Shown one piece after another: positions 45,832-54,065 of a DNA stretch of 64,000 bases (position 1 is the first letter of the stretch; the number at the start of each line of letters is the position of its first letter). The DNA is taken from assembly GCF_001642025.1 (NCBI RefSeq), contig NZ_LWHO01000001.1:406573-470572 (forward strand). The letters run 5' to 3'. Both the position numbers and the translations under genes were made by a program. The notes beneath the pieces were generated by a model. The model was not told the origin of the DNA. It ran no database searches and saw nothing but the letters and a program-made list of their open reading frames with translations. This DNA is from Cutibacterium namnetense (lineage in GTDB: Bacteria; Actinomycetota; Actinomycetes; Propionibacteriales; Propionibacteriaceae).

Positions 45832-47937
45832 TCACCGCCTCCTGTCGCGGGTGCGTCGGATGAGTTCTTCCTGGAAGTCAGTCAGCGGGATGCCGTCCGG
45901 TCCGCGCGATGTTTCGGTCCAGGTGCGGTCCTGTAGATGCCACGACACCGTACCCGGGTCGAAGGCCATGTCGAACATCTCTTCAACCTCCGCCACGTGC
46001 TGCTTGTTGGACAAACCAACAAGGGCCTCAACGCGGCGGTCCAGGTTGCGATGCATGAGATCAGCTGAGCCGATTGCCACCATCGGACGACCACCATTGG
46101 CGAACCAGAAGACGCGAGAGTGCTCCAGGAACCGCCCGAGTATGGAGATGACCCGGATGTTCTCACTGAGCCCAGGAACCCCTGGTCTGATGGAGCAAAT
46201 ACCACGTACCCACAGGTCCACCGAAACGCCGGCGCGGGAGGCACGGTAAAGGGCGTCGATGACGCGCTCATCGACGATGGAGTTGACCTTGATTCGCACT
46301 CCGGCAGGTAACCCAGCCTTCTTGTTCTCGATCTCACGCTCAATGGCGTCGATGATGCCGCTACGGATGCCTTCCGGAGCTACCAGAAGACGGCGGTAAC
46401 GCTTTTCGACCGTCATTCCAGATAGATGATTGAACAACCGCGCGACGTCCTCGGTGATGATCGGGTTCGACGTCAACAACCCGAGATCCTCATACTGGCG
46501 GGCGGTCTTGGGGTTGTAATTACCGGTGCCGATGTGTGCGTAACGTCGCAGCCCTTCGCCTTCGTCACGGATAGCCAAAGCCAATTTACAGTGGGTTTTG
46601 AGGCCCACCATGCCATAGACAACGTGGACGCCGGCACGCTCCAGCACCCGGGCCCAGGTGATGTTGGCCTGCTCGTCGAACCGGGCCTTGATCTCCACGA
46701 CAGCCAGTACCTGCTTGCCAGCCTCGGCGGCGTCAACCAGGGCGTCGATGATAGGGGAGTCCCCTGAGGTGCGGTAGAGAGTCTGCTTGATGGCCAGCAC
46801 CTGCGGGTCGGCGGCGGCCTGCTCGATGAACCTCTGAACGCTGGTGGCGAAGGAGTCATACGGGTGGTGGACGAGAACGTCACGCCGCCGGATTGCGGCG
46901 AACATGTCGGCCGGGCGGGCCGTTTCCACTTCCGCCAGATGCGGATGTGTGATGGGTAGGAAGTTCGGGTATGACAGATCGTCGCGGTCGACGTCGGCTA
47001 GGGAGAATAGGCCGGTAAGGTCCAACGGGGCAGGAAGCCGGAAGACCTCCTTGTCTTTGATGTCGAGCTCGCGGGTGAGCAGGGCGAGCATTTCCTCGGT
47101 GATGTCGTCTTGTACCTCTAGACGTACCGGGGGACGACCTACTTTGCGACGCAGGAGTTCCTTTTCCAACGCGAAGAGCAGGTTCTCGGCGTCGTCCTCC
47201 TCGACCTCGAGGTCCTCATTCCGAGTGACGCGGAACGTGGTGTGCTGCAGCACGTGCATACCAGTGAATAACTGGTCGAGGTGACGGCTGATGATTTCTT
47301 CTAGCGGAAGGAATCGTCCCCCACCCAGGTTGACCAGCCGGGGCAGCACCGACGGCACTTTGACTCGAGCGAACTGCTCTGCACCAGTGATGGGATTCGC
47401 CAACATGACGGCCAGGTTGATTGACAGGCCGCGAATGTACGGGAAGGGATGGGACGGGTCGACAGCTAAGGGGGTGAGGATGGGGAAAATCCGCTCCGAG
47501 AACAGGGAGCGCATGCGGCCCTTTTCGTCATCGGACAGCTCGGCCCAGCGCAGGATCTCAATGCCCTCAGCCGCCAGCCCGGGTCGCACCTCTTCAGCGA
47601 ATACCCGAGACTGCTCGGCGACCAGGTCGTGAGTGCGGGCCAGAATGGCGTCGTGGAGCTCGCGGGGTAGCATCCCGGCGACGGACGGCACGGCAACCCC
47701 AGCGTCGATGCGACGCTTGAGACCGGCGACTCGCACCATGAAAAACTCGTCGAGGTTGGACGAGAAGATGGCCAGGAACTTCGCTCTCTCGAGCAGAGGG
47801 ATGCGCTCGACGTCCCGTGCAAGATCCAGCACCCGTTCGTTGAAAGCGAGCCACGACAGTTCACGATCGCTGTAGCGGCCCTCCGGCAGCTCGTCGGGAG
47901 AAGCCGGGGAGGTCCCGGGGGTGGGCTTCTTGGCCAT
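45832..47937 (-). CDS. ppk: Polyphosphate kinase 1
   Basis: Polymerises the gamma-phosphate of ATP into polyphosphate. 701 residues from ATG 47937, with AAGGAG seven bases upstream; the earlier in-frame start at 47994 lacks one. N domain: [18 protein letters not shown] and [20 protein letters not shown]. The catalytic histidines are in [20 protein letters not shown] and the HIGTGNYN segment ([20 protein letters not shown]). Complete by length. Transcribed with the MutT1-like gene; pst genes lie further down the same strand. Confidence 0.96.
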   Translation of the reverse strand: MAKKPTPGTSPASPDELPEGRYSDRELSWLAFNERVLDLARDVERIPLLERAKFLAIFSSNLDEFFMVRVAGLKRRIDAGVAVPSVAGMLPRELHDAILARTHDLVAEQSRVFAEEVRPGLAAEGIEILRWAELSDDEKGRMRSLFSERIFPILTPLAVDPSHPFPYIRGLSINLAVMLANPITGAEQFARVKVPSVLPRLVNLGGGRFLPLEEIISRHLDQLFTGMHVLQHTTFRVTRNEDLEVEEDDAENLLFALEKELLRRKVGRPPVRLEVQDDITEEMLALLTRELDIKDKEVFRLPAPLDLTGLFSLADVDRDDLSYPNFLPITHPHLAEVETARPADMFAAIRRRDVLVHHPYDSFATSVQRFIEQAAADPQVLAIKQTLYRTSGDSPIIDALVDAAEAGKQVLAVVEIKARFDEQANITWARVLERAGVHVVYGMVGLKTHCKLALAIRDEGEGLRRYAHIGTGNYNPKTARQYEDLGLLTSNPIITEDVARLFNHLSGMTVEKRYRRLLVAPEGIRSGIIDAIEREIENKKAGLPAGVRIKVNSIVDERVIDALYRASRAGVSVDLWVRGICSIRPGVPGLSENIRVISILGRFLEHSRVFWFANGGRPMVAIGSADLMHRNLDRRVEALVGLSNKQHVAEVEEMFDMAFDPGTVSWHLQDRTWTETSRGPDGIPLTDFQEELIRRTRDRRR

Positions 47938-47961
47938 GGACACACTCCTTGGAGATTTGTC

Positions 47962-47981
47962 CGCCCACCATTGGGTGGGCG
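47962..47981 (-). terminator. Hairpin between regulator gene and ppk
   Basis: CGCCCACC (47962-47969), loop ATTG, GGTGGGCG (47974-47981): a perfect 8-bp stem 80 bases after the GlnR-like gene stop and just ahead of the ppk ribosome site. Could terminate the regulator transcript or protect the ppk leader. No T run. Confidence 0.45.
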
Positions 47982-48060
47982 CAGCTGCATTCAATCTATC
48001 GGACGGAGCCCGCTGGCATGGTGTGCAACTTCCATGTCGGCCGGTACCGCCCGAGCGAAT

Positions 48061-48705
48061 TTAACGTTCCGGCTGGAATCGGTAGCCCACCGACCGCACT
48101 GTCTGGATGTGGCCTTCGTACTCTGGGCCTACCTTGGCGCGGAGGCGACGGATGTGGACGTCCACGGTCCGGGTACCTCCGTAATAGTCGTAGCCCCACA
48201 CGTCTGACAATAGGAGGTCCCGGGTGAGCACTCTGCCGGGGTGTTCGACGAGGTACTTCAGCAGCTCGAACTCGGTGTAGGTGAGGTCAAGGTCCTTGTC
48301 TCCGACACTCGCTGTGTACCCGTCCTCGTCGATGGTGAATGGCCCTGCCACAAGTTGGTTGGTGACTTGTACCGTGGACAAGCAGCGAAGTCGAGTCTCG
48401 GCCTCCGACGGAGTTGCCGAATCGCACAGGAAATCGTCCATTCCCCACTCGGGGCTGATAACCGAAAGAGTGTCGGGGCCGGCCAGCAGCAGGACCGGCA
48501 CTTGCCTCTCGTGACAGGACAGCCGAAGACACGCCTCGCGGGCTTTGGCCGGTTCGTCGTGGCAGTCGACCAGCACGACGTCGACTCCCTCTAGATGAGA
48601 CATGCACTCCTGCAGGTCGTCGTAGCGGGCGATGCTGTGAGGCAGCAGCTCCAGGGCCTGAGGCAGCGGGGTGTCCAGCGGACCCAGCAAGGACAGTTGT
48701 GCCAT
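48061..48705 (-). CDS. GlnR-like orphan response regulator (OmpR-type winged helix)
   Basis: 214 residues. The receiver-like N-terminal half keeps the central Asp (VDVVLVDCHDEPAKA) but lacks the usual acidic pair after the first strand (MAQLSLLGPLD) and a clear switch Lys. The winged-helix domain is intact: LDLTYTEFELLKYLVEHPGR, SDVWGYDYYGGTRTVDVHIR and IQTVRSVGYRF. The overall pattern, including LELLPH and EWGMDDFL, matches actinobacterial GlnR, the nitrogen regulator. No kinase gene is adjacent, as expected for an orphan. Its position before ppk and pst may link nitrogen and phosphate control; that is inference. Confidence 0.8.
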   Translation of the reverse strand: MAQLSLLGPLDTPLPQALELLPHSIARYDDLQECMSHLEGVDVVLVDCHDEPAKAREACLRLSCHERQVPVLLLAGPDTLSVISPEWGMDDFLCDSATPSEAETRLRCLSTVQVTNQLVAGPFTIDEDGYTASVGDKDLDLTYTEFELLKYLVEHPGRVLTRDLLLSDVWGYDYYGGTRTVDVHIRRLRAKVGPEYEGHIQTVRSVGYRFQPER

Positions 48706-48827
48706 CCGGATGCCCTCCCATGCCCGGTCAAATCGCGTTGTCCGCGATCGCGTCGCTAACGATGTCGCATCCCATCATCCCACGGGGGACTGAGCCATCT
48801 CACGATATCGGCACTACGATCGGTGCC

Positions 48828-49154
48828 GTGACGAGAATGCCTGACGAGTGGTTCCGTCCGGACGATGAAGAGCCCGGACCGGACGAACCCTGCCCGGCGG
48901 AGAGCGTTGAGGATACCCCGGACAGTGAGGATCCACCTTCTCGCCATGGCGGCTCTGAGGAGAGCCCGATTTCCTCAACGACCAGCGGCTCAATCCGCGT
49001 CCTGACCGACGAAACCGGGCCGAGCGTGGTGGTTGGTCACGCCCTCGCTACCGGTGCCTCGGCATCCGCGCATCGTCGGCACTTCCCAATTTGCATCCTG
49101 GTGGTTGCGGCTGCGCTCGTCGTCGGACTGGTGCTAGGTATCTTCATCACCTAG
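48828..49154 (+). CDS. Membrane-anchored N-terminal fragment of a decayed surface protein
   Basis: 108 residues from GTG 48828 (or ATG 48837). An acidic Pro/Glu/Asp-rich cytoplasmic part (MPDEWFRPDDEEPGPDEPC) is followed by a single membrane helix at the end (FPICILVVAAALVVGLVLGI). It stops at TAG 49152. The same frame continues without a further stop into a secreted-type domain (next entry), so the stop is probably a nonsense mutation that removes the extracytoplasmic part. Divergent from the GlnR-like gene. Confidence 0.6.
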   Translation: MTRMPDEWFRPDDEEPGPDEPCPAESVEDTPDSEDPPSRHGGSEESPISSTTSGSIRVLTDETGPSVVVGHALATGASASAHRRHFPICILVVAAALVVGLVLGIFIT

Positions 49155-49720
49155 TCCCGTGACAGTACCGGCGCGGCGCGGGTCCCTCCTAGAGCCTTGG
49201 CGCCGGCGCCCACCTCCACAGCAGACATGCCATACCAGGGGAGAGTCAAGGCGATTAGCGGCGTGAGGGCCACAGCATCGTGCGTATCCGATCCCGCGGT
49301 CGATTCTCAGCATGAACTGGTTCGCTACGACGCTAAGTTCGTTGTCGACGATAAGCCGCAGACGGCGTGGCGGTGGAACGGCTCGGGTGAGGGTCAACAG
49401 ATCACCTTCACCCTCACCCACCCCGCCCGGATTGTTGGCGTGGGGATGATCAACGGCTATGCCAAGGTCTTCGGCAACGTCGACCTGTACCCGCAATACC
49501 GTCGGGTGCGCACGGTGCGCTGGACCATGCCTGACGGGACCTGGTTCAACCAGGACTTCACCGATGACGACCAAGACTTTCAGAAGATCATGATCCTCCC
49601 CACACCGTCAGCGGGGACATCACCCTCACCATCATCGCGACGACCCAACCGGGTCTGGTTGGTGAGCCAACTCGGGACTCGGTGCTTATCTCATCGGTGC
49701 AGTTGTACGAGGCATCCTGA
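49155..49720 (+). pseudogene. Discoidin/NADase-type glycan-binding domain remnant
   Basis: It continues in frame after the TAG at 49152: STADMPYQGRVKAISGVRAT, then FVVDDKPQTAWRWNGSGEGQ, QITFTLTHPARIVGVGMING and VRWTMPDGTWFNQDF, the pattern of the discoidin-like domain at the end of many actinobacterial membrane-anchored proteins. At the CCCC run 49598-49601 the frame breaks; moving back by one base (a lost C) restores PHTVSGDITLTIIATTQPGL and SVLISSVQLYEAS to TGA 49718. Two lesions in one gene indicate a true pseudogene unless sequence errors are present. Confidence 0.7.
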
Positions 49721-49727
49721 GGATTGT

Positions 49728-50165
49728 TCAGCGCCAGTCATCGGTGTCGATGAGGATCGTCATCGGGCCGTCATTGACTAAACCCACCTTCATATCGGCG
49801 CCGAAGATCCCGGTCTCGACGTGCGCTCCCAAGCTGCGCAGATGGGCCACGAAATGATCCACCAGCGGCTCAGACACCGGGCCGGGGGCTGCGGCACTCC
49901 ACGACGGGCGGCGCCCTTTGCGGGTGCTGGCGTAGAGGGTGAACTGGCTGACGACGAGGAGTGGGGCATCGAGGTCGCTGGCAGATTTCTCGTCCGCGAG
50001 GATGCGCAGTCCCCAGATTTTTTCGGCGAGTTTCTCGGCGTCTGCTGCGGTGTCGGTGCCGGTCACGCCGACGAGCACTACTAGCCCGGGAGTTGTCAGT
50101 GACCCGACCGTCCGGCCCTCGACGACGACCTCGGCACTGGTTGCTCTCTGTACGACGACCCGCAT
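49728..50165 (-). CDS. dtd: D-aminoacyl-tRNA deacylase
   Basis: 145 residues, the normal length, from ATG 50165 ([20 protein letters not shown]); the longer open frame upstream is not family-like. Frees tRNA from D-amino acids. Signature motifs are [17 protein letters not shown] (the SQFTL catalytic segment) and the C-terminal GxNGPxT-type motif, seen as [17 protein letters not shown] with Asp in place of the second residue. Converges with the discoidin remnant, 7 bases apart. Confidence 0.94.
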   Translation of the reverse strand: MRVVVQRATSAEVVVEGRTVGSLTTPGLVVLVGVTGTDTAADAEKLAEKIWGLRILADEKSASDLDAPLLVVSQFTLYASTRKGRRPSWSAAAPGPVSEPLVDHFVAHLRSLGAHVETGIFGADMKVGLVNDGPMTILIDTDDWR

Positions 50166-50204
50166 GGAATCGAGTCTACGCAGGTGACCCCGTAGAATCG
50201 TGGT

Positions 50205-50309
50205 GTGGCTGAGGCTGATCTCGTGGTTCTGGTGACTGTTGCGGTGGTGGGCGCCGTGTTGCCGCTGGTTGCTCTGACTAGGGTTCTGGTCGCAGCTTGG
50301 CGAGGTTGA
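50205..50309 (+). CDS. Possible 34-residue membrane peptide
   Basis: GTG 50205 to TGA 50307-50309 encodes 34 residues starting [10 protein letters not shown], with one hydrophobic helix ([20 protein letters not shown]) and a basic end (AAWRG). It lies in the 195-base gap between divergent dtd and the nitrobindin-like gene. No clear Shine-Dalgarno, so it could be a chance frame. Confidence 0.25.
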   Translation: MAEADLVVLVTVAVVGAVLPLVALTRVLVAAWRG

Positions 50310-50360
50310 GCACGGCCATCGCTCCGGCTTTCCCGAAAATCTACGACGACACGAGGACCC

Positions 50361-50861
50361 ATGCCTTTTCAGATTCCTGATGACCTGAATCGTGATCTCA
50401 TGCCCCTGGCCTGGATGATCGGCCACTGGGAGGGTGAGGGACACGGAAACACCCCAGATGACGGTGAGTTTAGTTTCGGGTGCCAGGTCGACTTCACCGA
50501 GAATGGCGGGGACTACTTGCACTACATCTGCCAGACGTTCACCATGAATCCTGAAGGCACCCCGGCCGCCCCGCTACGCATGGAGACCGGTTTCTGGCGT
50601 CCCAACGTCGACACCCGCAAGGTCGATGTGTTGATGGCTGCCCCGGAGGGGTGGGCTGAGGTGTGGACCGGCACTATTGACGGTGCCAAGATCGAACTGG
50701 TCACCGATGCTGTGGCTCGTACCGAGGAGGCTCTGGTCCCCTATACCGGTGGGCAACGTCTTTATGGTCAGGTCGAAGGTGATCTGCTGTGGACATTCGA
50801 CCGGGCCACCGTCGATGCCCCCTTACAGCCCTACATGTGGGCTCGCCTCAAGAGGTCCTGA
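50361..50861 (+). CDS. Nitrobindin-like heme-binding beta-barrel protein (THAP4/DUF1794 family)
   Basis: 166 residues. The family motif GxWxGxG is present as [17 protein letters not shown], followed by [17 protein letters not shown] and ETGFWRPN. Nitrobindins bind ferric haem in a ten-strand barrel and have been linked to nitric oxide/peroxynitrite chemistry. The residue aligning with the haem-ligand His near the C-terminus (LQxHLxAxL in relatives) is Tyr158 here, in [10 protein letters not shown], so haem binding may differ. Followed after one base by the YgfZ-like gene. Confidence 0.85.
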   Translation: MPFQIPDDLNRDLMPLAWMIGHWEGEGHGNTPDDGEFSFGCQVDFTENGGDYLHYICQTFTMNPEGTPAAPLRMETGFWRPNVDTRKVDVLMAAPEGWAEVWTGTIDGAKIELVTDAVARTEEALVPYTGGQRLYGQVEGDLLWTFDRATVDAPLQPYMWARLKRS

Positions 50862-50862
50862 G

Positions 50863-51804
50863 ATGTCCGATCCTGTAGTGCTAACTGACGGTCCGGATGC
50901 CGGGCTGGTCTCCCACGTTGGGAACCCGCTCGTTGAGCAGCGCCTGATGGTTGGCGGGGGCGGGCGCGTTGAGCTACCTAATCGTGAGGTGTTGGCGGTT
51001 TCCGGCGTCGATCGGCTGGGCTGGCTGCACTCCTTGACTTCGCAGTTCCTTGACGGCATTGAACCGGGACGCACGACGACAAGCCTCGTACTTTCCCCGA
51101 CTGGCCACGTTGAGCACGTCTTGCACGGCGTCGATGACGGCCAGACCTTTTGGGCATGGACGGAGCCGGGTCGGGGTGCCGACCTGGCGGCCTGGCTAGA
51201 CTCAATGCGCTTCATGATGAGGGTCCAAGTTGCGCTGCGCCCGGACCTGACCGTCCGATGGTTCGGCCATGAAGTCGCCGTTCCTGAGGGCGTGGTCCTC
51301 GATTCGGAAGTGGCCGGTGGGCGCGAGGTGATTCTGCCCGCTGACACCGAGGTGCCTGGGGATGGCGAGCCGGTCGGGGTGCTGGCCTGGGAGGCGCTGC
51401 GGATTGCCGCCGGCATTCCGCGGATTGGGTTGGATACCGACGATCGAACCATCCCTAACGAGATTGGTCTCTACGGCACTCATCTAGATAAGGGGTGCTA
51501 CCGCGGCCAGGAAACGGTTGCTCGGGTTTACAACCTGGGGCGCCCGCCGCGTCGGCTAACTCTGTTGCAGCTCGACGGCTCCCGCGCTGAGCTTCCCGAG
51601 GTCGGTGCCGACATTCACGCTGCTGGACGTCGAGTAGGGGCCATGGGGTCGTCCGCCAACCATGAGGTCGACGGACCGATCGGTTTGGCTCTAGTGCGTC
51701 GTGGTGTCGATGTCGGTCTGGAGCTGGAGGTCGACGGGATCGCGGCGAGTCAGCAACCACTGGTCGATCCCGAAGTTGGGCTGCACGTTCGCCCGGTAGT
51801 GTGA
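50863..51804 (+). CDS. YgfZ/GcvT-like folate-binding protein
   Basis: 313 residues from ATG 50863. Aminomethyltransferase-related fold with the YgfZ signature KGCYRGQETVARVYNLG, which holds the conserved Cys. LAVSGVDRLGWLHSLTSQFL and TTSLVLSPTGHVEHVLHG are typical of the N-terminal half. YgfZ proteins help maintain or repair [Fe-S] enzymes with tetrahydrofolate. The start lies one base after the nitrobindin-like gene, so co-expressed. Confidence 0.9.
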   Translation: MSDPVVLTDGPDAGLVSHVGNPLVEQRLMVGGGGRVELPNREVLAVSGVDRLGWLHSLTSQFLDGIEPGRTTTSLVLSPTGHVEHVLHGVDDGQTFWAWTEPGRGADLAAWLDSMRFMMRVQVALRPDLTVRWFGHEVAVPEGVVLDSEVAGGREVILPADTEVPGDGEPVGVLAWEALRIAAGIPRIGLDTDDRTIPNEIGLYGTHLDKGCYRGQETVARVYNLGRPPRRLTLLQLDGSRAELPEVGADIHAAGRRVGAMGSSANHEVDGPIGLALVRRGVDVGLELEVDGIAASQQPLVDPEVGLHVRPVV

Positions 51805-51844
51805 GCCTGTGCCCCTGTGCCCAACAGGGCCGAGGAGGAAATAC

Positions 51845-53230
51845 GTGAAGAAGGATTATTTCAACCGCACCCAGAAATTGGTGACGGTCCTCGTTGACGT
51901 CATCGTCTTCGTGGCCGGCATCTTTCTGTCATTCTGGATGCGTTTCGGAATGGTCATTCCGCAGCGAAACCTAGACGACGGAAAAGCCGCGCTTACGGCG
52001 TCGGTCATTGCGTTCCTTATTATCAACGTTTTGTCTGGTGTTTACGTTCTATATAACAAGACGCTGTTAGACATAGGAATTATCACGGTCGTCGACCAGG
52101 TCATGGTGACTATCGTGATTATGGCGTTGACCTTCTTTGGGCGATGGTTTGCTTTCCCGCGCTCAGTTCTCCTCATTAACCTGATGGTCGGCATTGTGTT
52201 GCTCCTCGTGTGGCGCAGTGTCGAGATCGTGGCCTATCGCCATTTTCGGGGGGCTAAGCGGGTCATGCTGCTCGGTCCACCTGAGATGCTCAACCGGGCT
52301 GTCATGAACTATATGGCTAATAAGGCGACCCGTCATCGTCTTACGCATGTGGTGCGTGGCCACTATCTGGAGCAGATTCGATCTCATATCGACGAATTTG
52401 ATACCGCCCACGTATCTGACGATATCCCTTCGTCAGAGCGGGTTGCTATTTACGACCTGCTACTGAGCGAAGACAAGGAAATCTTCATGTCCACCTCGTT
52501 TGAGCATATGATGCTCATCAATCCGACAATAATGTCGATTGAGGATGAGACGATCATTGCTGCGAGTCCATTTAAGATTCCGGCAGAAATGGATATTGTC
52601 AAGAGGTCTTTTGACATCTTGCTGTCGTTGATCGCCCTGGTCGTCGCTTCGCCGATCATGCTCGTTACCGCGATCTTGGTGAAGGCCAGCTCTCCTGGCC
52701 CGATCTTCTACCGTCAGACCCGCATCACCAAGGACGGGCGCGAGTTCAAGATCCTCAAATTCCGTTCCATGGGCGTGACGGCTGAGAAGGAATCCGGCCC
52801 CATGCTGGCCACCACCAACGATCCGCGCGTCACCCCGGTCGGCAAATACCTGCGCAGCCTGCGTATCGACGAGATTCCGCAGCTCATCAATGTGCTCATC
52901 GGCGACATGTCGATCGTCGGCCCTCGCCCTGAACGGCCCTTCTTCGTCGACCAATTCCAGGAACAGAACGCCCACTATACGTTGCGACACAACGTGCGTG
53001 CCGGCATTACCGGGTACGCGCAGGTCTACGGTAAGTACGCTTCAGACTTCGCTGCCAAGCTCAACTTCGACCTCATCTACATCAAGCAGTACTCCCTCGT
53101 TCTGGACGTCAAGATCATGATCCAGACCATCAAGATCCTCTTTGACAAGGTCTCTTCGCGAGGCGTTGACGAGACAGCCGAGCCCGACGAGAACGTCCAC
53201 CTGCCCGCGGAGGTCCAGCAACTGGACTGA
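51845..53230 (+). CDS. Polyprenyl-phosphate sugar-1-phosphate transferase
   Basis: 461 residues from GTG 51845, chosen for the perfect AGGAGG site 6 bases upstream. Four N-terminal helices (LVDVIVFVAGIFLSFWMRFG; VIAFLIINVLSGVYVLYN; MVTIVIMALTFFG; LLINLMVGIVLLLVWRS), a middle CoA-binding-like domain, a fifth helix, and the bacterial sugar transferase domain: SSPGPIFYRQTRITKDGREF, KILKFRSM, LRSLRIDEIPQLINVLIGDM and SIVGPRPERPFF. It starts a polysaccharide repeat unit on undecaprenyl phosphate. No other capsule genes are adjacent, so it seems to act with distant partners. Confidence 0.92.
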   Translation: MKKDYFNRTQKLVTVLVDVIVFVAGIFLSFWMRFGMVIPQRNLDDGKAALTASVIAFLIINVLSGVYVLYNKTLLDIGIITVVDQVMVTIVIMALTFFGRWFAFPRSVLLINLMVGIVLLLVWRSVEIVAYRHFRGAKRVMLLGPPEMLNRAVMNYMANKATRHRLTHVVRGHYLEQIRSHIDEFDTAHVSDDIPSSERVAIYDLLLSEDKEIFMSTSFEHMMLINPTIMSIEDETIIAASPFKIPAEMDIVKRSFDILLSLIALVVASPIMLVTAILVKASSPGPIFYRQTRITKDGREFKILKFRSMGVTAEKESGPMLATTNDPRVTPVGKYLRSLRIDEIPQLINVLIGDMSIVGPRPERPFFVDQFQEQNAHYTLRHNVRAGITGYAQVYGKYASDFAAKLNFDLIYIKQYSLVLDVKIMIQTIKILFDKVSSRGVDETAEPDENVHLPAEVQQLD

Positions 53231-53252
53231 CGGGCAGGGAACCCCCTGGAAT

Positions 53253-53990
53253 TTAGGATTCGCGGGCCACCTTGTACTGAGCCGCTTGGGCGCGAGGACG
53301 AACGATCATCCGATCAATGTTGACGTGGCTAGGCAGCCCAGAGATCCAACGCACGCATTCGGCGATGTCGGCGGCGACGAGAGGAGAGTCAACCCCTTCG
53401 TAGACCTTGTCGGCTTTGGCCTGGTCGCCATGGAAACGTACTAGGGAGAATTCCTCGGTGTGCACCATGCCGGGGCTCACCTCGCATACTCGCACCGGAT
53501 GGCCGCACAGTTCTAGGCGCAGGGCCTCGACGACAGCTCTCTCGCCAGACTTAGCGGCACAGTATCCGGCGCCGCCCTCGTAGCCCCATTCAGCGGCGGT
53601 GGAGGTGATGGTGATGATGGTGCCTTCAGCAATTTCGAGTGCGGGCAAGAGGGCCTTGGTGACCCGCCCCATGCCTAGCACGTTGGTTTGGTACATCGTC
53701 GTCCAGGCATCGAGGTCAGCTTCAGCGACGGGTTCCTGGCCGACGGCACCGCCAGCATTGTTGACCAGGAGATCCACCTTACCGCCGACAGCCTTAACAA
53801 GCTTGGTGACAGACTCGGTGCTCGTAACGTCACATACCACAGCTTGCCCCCCAATCTCGGTGGAGAGCGGCTCGATGAGTTCGGCTCGGCGGGCGGCACA
53901 AATGACGTGCCAGCCATCGCGCGCTAGAGCGCGGGCTGTGGCCGCGCCGATTCCTGAACTTGCTCCTGTGACCACTGCAGTCTTAGTCAT
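53253..53990 (-). CDS. SDR-family oxidoreductase (YdfG-like)
   Basis: 245 residues from ATG 53990 (MTKTAVVTGASSGIGAATAR). Cofactor loop TGASSGIG, CAARR suggesting NADP(H), NNAGGAVG, catalytic Ser in IITITSTAAEW and YCAAKSGER as the YxxxK pair. SPGMVHTEEFSLVRFHGDQA resembles 3-hydroxy acid/serine dehydrogenases of the YdfG type, so a small hydroxy-acid substrate is possible. Converges with the sugar transferase gene. Confidence 0.88.
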   Translation of the reverse strand: MTKTAVVTGASSGIGAATARALARDGWHVICAARRAELIEPLSTEIGGQAVVCDVTSTESVTKLVKAVGGKVDLLVNNAGGAVGQEPVAEADLDAWTTMYQTNVLGMGRVTKALLPALEIAEGTIITITSTAAEWGYEGGAGYCAAKSGERAVVEALRLELCGHPVRVCEVSPGMVHTEEFSLVRFHGDQAKADKVYEGVDSPLVAADIAECVRWISGLPSHVNIDRMIVRPRAQAAQYKVARES

Positions 53991-54018
53991 AGACCCATTG
54001 TCCTCCCGCACGGAGCAT

Positions 54019-54048
54019 GCCAAAGCCCCCTTTAAAGGGGGCTTTGGC
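54019..54048 (-). terminator. Intrinsic terminator of ptsI
   Basis: GCCAAAGCCCCC (54019-54030), TTTAAA, GGGGGCTTTGGC (54037-54048): a perfect 12-bp stem just past the ptsI stop at 54066. Symmetric, so it could also act on plus-strand transcripts. Confidence 0.85.
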
Positions 54049-54065
54049 AGATTCGGGATCGTGCG

